The notes under the pieces were generated by a model. That model had not been told where the DNA came from, searched no databases, and saw only the letters and a program-made list of their open reading frames with translations. Below are positions 59,021 to 64,000 of a stretch of 64,000 bases of DNA, one piece after another (the first letter of the stretch is position 1; each line of letters opens with the position of its first letter). Location: assembly GCA_018398995.1 (NCBI GenBank), contig CP073759.1, forward strand, positions 744,001 to 808,000, read 5' to 3'. The translations under genes were made by a program, and so were the position numbers. The DNA is from Methylophilaceae bacterium (lineage in GTDB: Bacteria > Pseudomonadota > Gammaproteobacteria > Burkholderiales > Methylophilaceae).

Positions 59021-59506
59021 ATGGATAAATTAACCCACTTTGATCATCACGGACAAGCCCATATGGTTGATATTGGCGACAAAGCAACCACACTGCGCAT
59101 TGCCGTCGCTAGCGGTCATATCACGATGCTGGCCAGCACCTTATCGCTTATTCAGTCTGGCGATACCAAAAAAGGCGATGTGCTTGGTATTGCGCGTATT
59201 GCTGCCATTCAAGCGAGTAAAAAAACGGCAGACTTAATTCCACTTTGCCATCCGATTAGCCTGAGCAAAGTGGCAGTTGCATTTGCTATTAATGAAACTA
59301 CAAACTGTATTAGCTGCACGGTTACAGCAGAAACCACGGGGCAAACTGGCGTTGAAATGGAAGCCCTCAGCGCGGTGAGTGTGGGCTTACTGACGATTTA
59401 TGATATGTGCAAAGCAGTTGATAGAGGCATGACCATCAGCGATATTCGGTTATTAGAAAAACAAGGTGGTAAATCTGGTCATTGGCAAAGTCACAAAGCA
59501 GTGTAA
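59021..59506 (+). CDS. moaC: Cyclic pyranopterin monophosphate synthase MoaC
   Basis: 161 residues. Lys51 in DTKKGDVLG and Asp128 in [11 protein letters not shown], the expected catalytic residues, are present, as is the LIPLCHPI segment. It acts early in molybdenum cofactor synthesis. Codons 110-156 are repeated exactly 3501 bp downstream. The final five codons here (SHKAV) differ from those after the second copy (LATHA). The present 3' end therefore probably came with the inserted element and keeps the gene the same length. Confidence 0.96.
   Translation: MDKLTHFDHHGQAHMVDIGDKATTLRIAVASGHITMLASTLSLIQSGDTKKGDVLGIARIAAIQASKKTADLIPLCHPISLSKVAVAFAINETTNCISCTVTAETTGQTGVEMEALSAVSVGLLTIYDMCKAVDRGMTISDIRLLEKQGGKSGHWQSHKAV
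59348..59488 (+). repeat. 141-bp direct repeat, copy 1 (inside intact moaC); candidate attL
   Basis: Identical base for base to 62849-62989. The match starts and ends on codon boundaries (Gly110 to Gln156) and stops abruptly on both sides. Confidence 0.97.
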
Positions 59507-59538
59507 TCAACAAGGTTAACAACTGCAAATTAAAACTG

Positions 59539-59961
59539 CTAATTTTGATTAGCGGGCGCAACTGTAAGAATAATTTTAGCTCCAGATCCAAATGATTTAT
59601 TTTGAATTTCTGCAGTTAGTGTTTTGTTTTTGCCAACAAAAATAAGTACAGAAGTCTGTGATTTGCTTGACGATAAAAATGACCACCCTACAGTTGGATA
59701 TTCATTAATAAAAAACCTAATTACTTCTTCAGCACTTAATCCAGTGTTCACTTCAACACGACCAGTCCACAATAAACCTTCGCCAAAAATCACTGACTTT
59801 TTATTATCAATCAATGCGTCTGATGGCAACGGAGCCCCTTCAAGCACTTGCACAGCCACAGGTCCGTTATCAGTTGTATGTTGTGATGTCATGGGCGTAC
59901 TAGCGCATCCAATACAAAGCAAAACTACGCTAGCAAACGCCAATATATTCTTATAAATCAT
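59539..59961 (-). CDS. Small lipoprotein of unknown function inside the moaC island
   Basis: 140 residues. A signal peptide with lipobox LCIGC (lipidated Cys19) is followed by a short linker and a compact domain with VEVNTGLSAEEVIRFFINEYP and a C-terminal KIILTVAP strand. I do not recognise the family. It is downstream of the porin remnant on the same strand but separated from it by a strong terminator. Confidence 0.72.
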   Translation of the reverse strand: MIYKNILAFASVVLLCIGCASTPMTSQHTTDNGPVAVQVLEGAPLPSDALIDNKKSVIFGEGLLWTGRVEVNTGLSAEEVIRFFINEYPTVGWSFLSSSKSQTSVLIFVGKNKTLTAEIQNKSFGSGAKIILTVAPANQN

Positions 59962-60033
59962 TTCAAGCTCCTGAACGACTCTATGAATAAAAGTCTTTAA
60001 TTATCATACGTGTTGTTTACTTTGGACACAATA

Positions 60034-60061
60034 AAAAACGGCAACCGAAGTTGCCGTTTTT
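60034..60061 (-). terminator. Terminator of the porin gene
   Basis: A perfect 12-bp stem (AAAAACGGCAAC/GTTGCCGTTTTT) with loop CGAA, followed by a T-run on the minus strand, 41 bp after the porin stop. Confidence 0.9.
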
Positions 60062-60102
60062 AATCACACTACAGCGTAATGCTGTATCAGATTGATTTTA
60101 TC

Positions 60103-61320
60103 CTAGAAGAATAAGATCGCACCAAGTGAAATTGTTTTTGCTTTTGCTTTTACGTCTGCAATAGAACCATTGTTGTCACGATCTCGCTCAGCTTCTGAGT
60201 ATTCAGCAACCAAGTTCAAATGTTTTGTGATTGGGTGGTATGCACCAATTGTCCACATTGAATCTTCAGCCGAGTCGAATGTATCAATAGAGTTACCATC
60301 TAAAGTAGACTCACCATACGAAACACCAACTTTAGTCGTAGTTGGCAATACGTATGTAGCTTGTACGTACCATTGATCTGAATCACGTGACTTACCTGTT
60401 GAATCAAAACCATCATAAAGCTGATGAGTTTGACCAATACCATCACCATTACCGTAGTAAGCTGTTAAACCTAAACCTGCAATGTTAACAGTGGTACCTA
60501 TATCAAAAGCTGTCGCACGGTCATCACCCAACGCAACTGGAGTACTCACGTCTGTTTCTAAACCATCAACTTTTTGTGAGATAAATGATGCCCATACTTT
60601 ACCAGCAACATCACCTGTCCATGCATATGACGCTTTACCTTCGAAAGCAGGAGACGAGCCGCCACGGCCAGTACTATTAGCACTACCAAAATCGTTACCT
60701 AAAGCATTACCAACAGCATTCCATGATTGTGTTACACCCACTGTGAAATCAAAACCGTTCCAGTTTGGTGATGTGTAAGCTACTTGTGATTTCCAGTCAG
60801 CATACATAAAACCTGAGCCGATACGACCTACTGTAGTTGTATTACCAGCTAGAGAACCAGCACCACCACCAACACCTAATAGTGTCATGTCGTTTAGGAT
60901 CGCGTCAGAAGCATAGATACCTAAATCTTTACCTAGCTTGATAGAACCCCATGAAGCATCACCAAATGTTAAGAATGCTTGACGGTTTTCTTGGTTAGAA
61001 CCTTGAATACCACCGTTTGTAGTAGAAGCACCTGGGTTGATTGAGATAGTGAAAGCAACATCTAAATCGTTTTGACGTGTTTTACCAGAAACTGATAGGT
61101 AGTTAGGTAAAAGACCAGTAGTAATGTTATTTGTTGTATCTTGGTCGCCCGAGCCAAGACCCAAAACGCCTGCAGGACCATTATCGCCACTGTAACTTGT
61201 TGAAGTGTAGTAAGCATTTACCACACCGCCGATGTCTAGTGTCCAATCACCAGCTGGGATCATGATACCAGCTTGTGCGCTTGAAGCACCAGCAACTAAC
61301 GCTGCTGCAAAAGTTAATTG
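60103..61320 (-). pseudogene. Outer-membrane porin truncated at its extreme 5' end
   Basis: The mature porin is intact: 386 codons, Gly/Asn/Thr-rich, alternating beta-strand pattern, ending AKTISLGAILFF with the terminal Phe used for outer-membrane assembly. In frame upstream of the first ATG (61263) the codons read QLTFAAALVAGASSAQAG, clearly the rear of a signal peptide with its AQA cleavage site. Before that come AGG and then a TAA stop at 61324-61326. No ATG, GTG or TTG exists in the leader. The start codon, first few residues and promoter were therefore removed, evidently at the junction with integrase-side DNA near 61320. Translation from the internal ATG would give a porin without a signal peptide. 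Confidence 0.85.
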
Positions 61321-61381
61321 CCTTTATGTTATTGAATCGATTAATACTTTTTAAATACTAAAAATAGTCGATATTTTCCTA

Positions 61382-62623
61382 TTAATCGCTGGTAACAAAT
61401 GGCGTGATTTTATCCAAATAAGTACTCCACCAATCCATCATCTCTATACGCTCAGGCATATATTGCGCACGGTTGTAAGCACGACGGACTTGATTACTTT
61501 CTGCGTGTGCTAACTGCCTTTCAATGACGTCAGCCCTAAAGCCTTGTTCATTTAATATTGTGCTTGCAATAGCGCGAAAGCCATGTACTGTCATTCTTCC
61601 TTTGTAGCCAAGCCAATAAAGTGCTTGGATGAGTGCGTGATCTACCAACGGCTTGTTGGCTTTATGAAATACGTATTTACTACTTGGATAAGTTTGCTGA
61701 ATATGCTGAAGAATTGAAATCGCATGAACTGACAATGGCACAACATGCTCAACCCGCATTTTCATGCGCTCTGCTGGTATCTTCCAAAGCTGTTTATCAA
61801 AATCAAACTCCTGCCACTGTGCTAATAGCAACTCATTTTTACGCACAAATGTCATTGCCATCAGCTGTAAACCATAGCGTGTTATTTCATCACCTGCTTT
61901 GTCATAGTTCGCAATCGCTCGCATTAGTTCTGGTAACTATTCAGTCGCTACTGCTTTTTGATGAACAACGACGTGCCCATGCAATGCTGCATTCAAGCCA
62001 ACGGTAATGTCTTGCTTACAAATGCCAATCACCATTGCGTATTGCCATATTTGCCTACAGTCATTTAATACACGCTTAGCCACATCGTTTGCACCACGCG
62101 CCTCAATTTTCTGCATCAAAGCCAATAGTTCTTTCCTAGTAATACGCTGTATATTTTTATTGCCTACGAACTTGTAGATATTTTTTTCTAACCTCTTTTC
62201 TACCATCAGTTTGTGCCGCGCTGTCCATTTTACTGATTTACGCGAAATCCACTGTAAGGCAATTAGCTTAAAGCTATGATCTGGCTGAATTGATTGAGTA
62301 GGCTGATTGATTGGAGTGATAATATGATTTTGTAAGTGAGCTGGATGCTGATATTTAGCGAGAATTAATTGCTCATAAAATAGCTTGGCATTTTTATAAG
62401 CAGTTAATTTGTCGGTTGTTTTAAGACTGCGGCGATAAGTCTTGCCTCTATCCCAATATACCGCTTGCCAATACGGTGATGCATTATTTAGATAAACTTT
62501 GAGTTTTTTTGGGTAACCAGGTACTGGCGTAACTGTTCCTAAAATAGCAGCTGTTCTGTGTCTTATTATGTCTTGTGAAGTTAAAGTAGGCAAATTTTCA
62601 GTAATCATAATGCTAGCCCTCAA
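61382..62623 (-). pseudogene. Tyrosine-recombinase integrase interrupted by one in-frame TAG
   Basis: The first part (62623-61940) has 228 codons: an arm-binding-like N-terminus (YWQAVYWDRGKTYRRSLK) and a core-binding domain. A TAG at 61937-61939 ends it. The same frame continues through LPEL into the catalytic domain (to 61382) with Arg in LTFVRKNEL, HGFR, the second His in RQLAHAES and Tyr in the AYNRAQY region. Together it is about 413 residues, typical for island integrases of the P4 group. It needs only one base change to be open, so inactivation is recent. An ATG at 61924 could restart a catalytic-domain fragment. Confidence 0.9.
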
Positions 62624-62848
62624 AAGCTATAATTATTATTGATTACATAAAACTCTACTACCAAAAGTAGTCGATTTAGTTCTCAACTAAAACTCGACTA
62701 AGGTGAAGCCGCTCCTATTCAATTAATGACAATTTGTGATACATTTTTAATTGGGTTAATTAAGTCCCAATTATTTTTTAACAATTTAAGGTTTAAGACT
62801 TTTAATTAATTTTAAAAATAGATTAAATCTCCCATAACGGTTTTCAAC
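62624..62848. promoter_or_regulatory. Integrase upstream region with repeated TAGTCGA-type motifs
   Basis: This 225-bp non-coding stretch holds TAGTCGATTT (62668-62677), TAGTCGAGTTTT on the minus strand (62689-62700) and TAGTAGAGTTTT on the minus strand (62649-62660). A related TAGTCGATATTTT lies on the other side of the integrase at 61365-61377. Between 62668 and 62700 the motifs form a dyad with inner arms TTTAGTT/AACTAAA. They are candidate integrase arm sites or an autoregulatory operator. The rest of the stretch is AT-rich with nothing else recognised. Confidence 0.45.
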
Positions 62849-62989
62849 GGCGTTGAAATGGAAGCCCTCAGCGCGGTGAGTGTGGGCTTACTGACGATTT
62901 ATGATATGTGCAAAGCAGTTGATAGAGGCATGACCATCAGCGATATTCGGTTATTAGAAAAACAAGGTGGTAAATCTGGTCATTGGCAA
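62849..62989 (+). repeat. 141-bp direct repeat, copy 2 (moaC 3' fragment); candidate attR
   Basis: Identical to 59348-59488. To its left the sequence has no moaC similarity beyond chance. Confidence 0.97.
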
Positions 62990-63007
62990 CTTGCCACGCA
63001 TGCGTAG
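62849..63007 (+). pseudogene. 3' fragment of moaC (displaced original gene end)
   Basis: It encodes residues 110-156 of MoaC followed by LATHA and a TAG stop at 63005-63007. It lacks the first two thirds of the protein, including Lys51. The stop lies 1 bp from the convergent thiO stop. That fits the ancestral moaC-thiO junction before the insertion. Confidence 0.92.
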
Positions 63008-63008
63008 A

Positions 63009-64000
63009 TTATATGATTAAATTGGCAACCATTTTTGCGCAGGCTGGCGCCATGGTGAGACCATATCGAAAATGACCTGTATTCAGATAGAGATTCTTAA
63101 TCGTTGGGTGCGGGCCAATTGTTGGCAAGTTGTTTGGAGTGCCAGGCCGCAAACCGCTCCAATGCTTAACAATGGGCGCTTGCTTTAAGCTTGGCATCAT
63201 CGCTTCGGCTTTGGCTTGCATTTCTTGTTTAACGATGTCAGTCACACCAGCGTCAAAACCAACATCCTCTAGTGTGCTACCTGCCAACAAATAACCATCT
63301 TTGCGCGGCACCAAGTAAAAGCCATCTTGATACACAATCGTCGTTAAATGATTAATTGGCACTTTATAGAGCAACATTTGCCCACGCATCGGTTTAATAT
63401 TGACTGTTGATGCCGTTGCTTTTAGCAGCTCAAAGCTCCATGCGCCAGAAGTGACAATAAAACAATCACCCTCGATTATTTCGCCGCTGGATGTTGTCCA
63501 AGCATTTATTTGCGTTGTTTCTATGATTGGCGCTAGTTGTGTATTTTCCATTAATGTCACACCATGCAATATCAAGCTTTGCTTGAGCGCCTGCATTAAT
63601 ATTGGGTTGCGTACTTGCCCTACGTGAGGCAAAAACAAATCTTCTGCTTGCTTTTCTACCGCAATGTTATTTTGCTGACACGAGCTAAGCGCTAGCCTTA
63701 CATCAAAAGGTGGTTTTATTAACAGCCCACTTTGGATATATTCAGGGTCTATGCCTGTTTGTTGCCTTAATTGCTGACAAATATCCGGATATAAAGCAGC
63801 ACCTTCCAAACTTAGCCGATTCACTTCTTGTTGATAAAACCAAGGCAAAAGTGGAAACAATAAACCAGCACCTGCCCAAGAGGCTTCTCCTGATGTTTGT
63901 GCTGCAATTTGGTTGCGCTCGACAACGATGACGTGGTGGCCAGCTTGCACCAACGCCAAAGCAGTCATGCAGCCGACTATGCCGCCACCTACTACCACAA
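63009..64000 (-). CDS. thiO: Glycine oxidase ThiO-like FAD-dependent oxidoreductase, 5' end outside the window
   Basis: At least 330 residues are visible; the reading frame is still open at the window edge and the true start lies beyond it. Dinucleotide motif VVVGGGIVGCMTALALVQ, then SGEASWAGAGLLFPLLPW and the C-terminal WSGLRPGTPNNLPTIGPHP and HFRYGLTMAP are typical of the DAO family glycine oxidase. That enzyme makes iminoglycine for the thiazole ring of thiamine. Other D-amino acid oxidases of the family cannot be excluded. Confidence 0.88.
   Translation of the reverse strand, partial: VVVGGGIVGCMTALALVQAGHHVIVVERNQIAAQTSGEASWAGAGLLFPLLPWFYQQEVNRLSLEGAALYPDICQQLRQQTGIDPEYIQSGLLIKPPFDVRLALSSCQQNNIAVEKQAEDLFLPHVGQVRNPILMQALKQSLILHGVTLMENTQLAPIIETTQINAWTTSSGEIIEGDCFIVTSGAWSFELLKATASTVNIKPMRGQMLLYKVPINHLTTIVYQDGFYLVPRKDGYLLAGSTLEDVGFDAGVTDIVKQEMQAKAEAMMPSLKQAPIVKHWSGLRPGTPNNLPTIGPHPTIKNLYLNTGHFRYGLTMAPACAKMVANLII

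Larger units (their letters stand above)
59348..62989. mobile_element. Decayed integrative element inserted at the 3' end of moaC
   Basis: A 3.5-kb segment between two perfect 141-bp moaC-derived repeats. It contains a lipoprotein gene, a porin lacking its start codon and a tyrosine integrase with one premature TAG. The integrase start faces the right repeat about 225 bp away, the usual placement of an integrase next to its att site. thiO converges 1 bp from the stop codon of the right-hand moaC fragment, so that fragment is probably the original host gene end. Much cargo has probably been deleted, with one junction near 61320. Confidence 0.75.

Noticed and set aside
61937-61939. TAG in the integrase as a recoded (pyrrolysine-type) codon, considered because the host looks methylotrophic
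   Set aside because: TAG ends ordinary genes here (for example at 2167 and 63007), no pyrrolysine genes are visible, and integrases have no need for it. A nonsense mutation is simpler.
59348-62989. The segment as a simple tandem duplication of moaC
   Set aside because: Only a 141-bp internal part of moaC is repeated and an integrase lies next to one copy, which fits attachment sites much better.

Overview
The window is AT-rich chromosomal DNA from a betaproteobacterium, most probably a methylotroph of the family Methylophilaceae (Methylotenera-like). Two things point there. The gene order (Nif3, periplasmic protease, tatCBA, hinT, hisEIFAH, hisB, hisCDG, murA, grxD, bolA, ABC pair, mlaBCDEF) is the usual betaproteobacterial arrangement. 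The window also carries the ribulose-monophosphate enzyme 3-hexulose-6-phosphate synthase (HPS) and a SoxYZ-like carrier of the kind linked to quinoprotein dehydrogenases. The assignment is inferred from gene content only; no rRNA gene lies in the window.

Layout. Positions 1-18.5 kb hold envelope and biosynthesis housekeeping: the 5' end of a probable petA, Nif3, a DegS/AlgW-like protease, Tat translocase, HinT, the complete histidine pathway except hisZ, MurA, GrxD, BolA, an ABC-2 exporter and the Mla phospholipid transport system. HPS sits between hisC and hisB as its own transcription unit. It is fused to a membrane helix and an acidic tail. 18.6-35.8 kb holds an orphan pseudopilin, cytochrome c4, EngB, TrmB, a MidA-type methyltransferase, a pteridine-reductase-like SDR, TtcA, TopA, PBP7, GcvH, the pepA-holC cluster, LptFG and an ECF-type sigma operon. 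35.9-44.2 kb holds a PilS/PilR-like two-component system, AmpD and an RND efflux pair. 44.3-59.5 kb holds a GNAT enzyme, a symporter, a 5'-nucleotidase, an RNA methyltransferase, PurM, an AI-2E family permease, Hda, a flavoprotein, a DUF2892 protein under a candidate FNR/ANR promoter, AhpF/AhpC, the SoxYZ-like carrier, an M48 protease and MoaC.

The accessory part is 59.35-63.0 kb. A perfect 141-bp direct repeat, equal to codons 110-156 of moaC, brackets a 3.5-kb segment. The segment holds a small lipoprotein, a porin that has lost its start codon, and a tyrosine integrase broken by one in-frame TAG. The simplest reading is an integrative element that entered the 3' end of moaC, supplied a replacement gene end, and has since been deleted and inactivated. 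thiO follows, running off the window.

The most unusual items are the membrane-tailed HPS, the moaC attachment site with its decayed island, and the DUF2892 promoter. No rRNA, tRNA, CRISPR array or complete insertion sequence was recognised.
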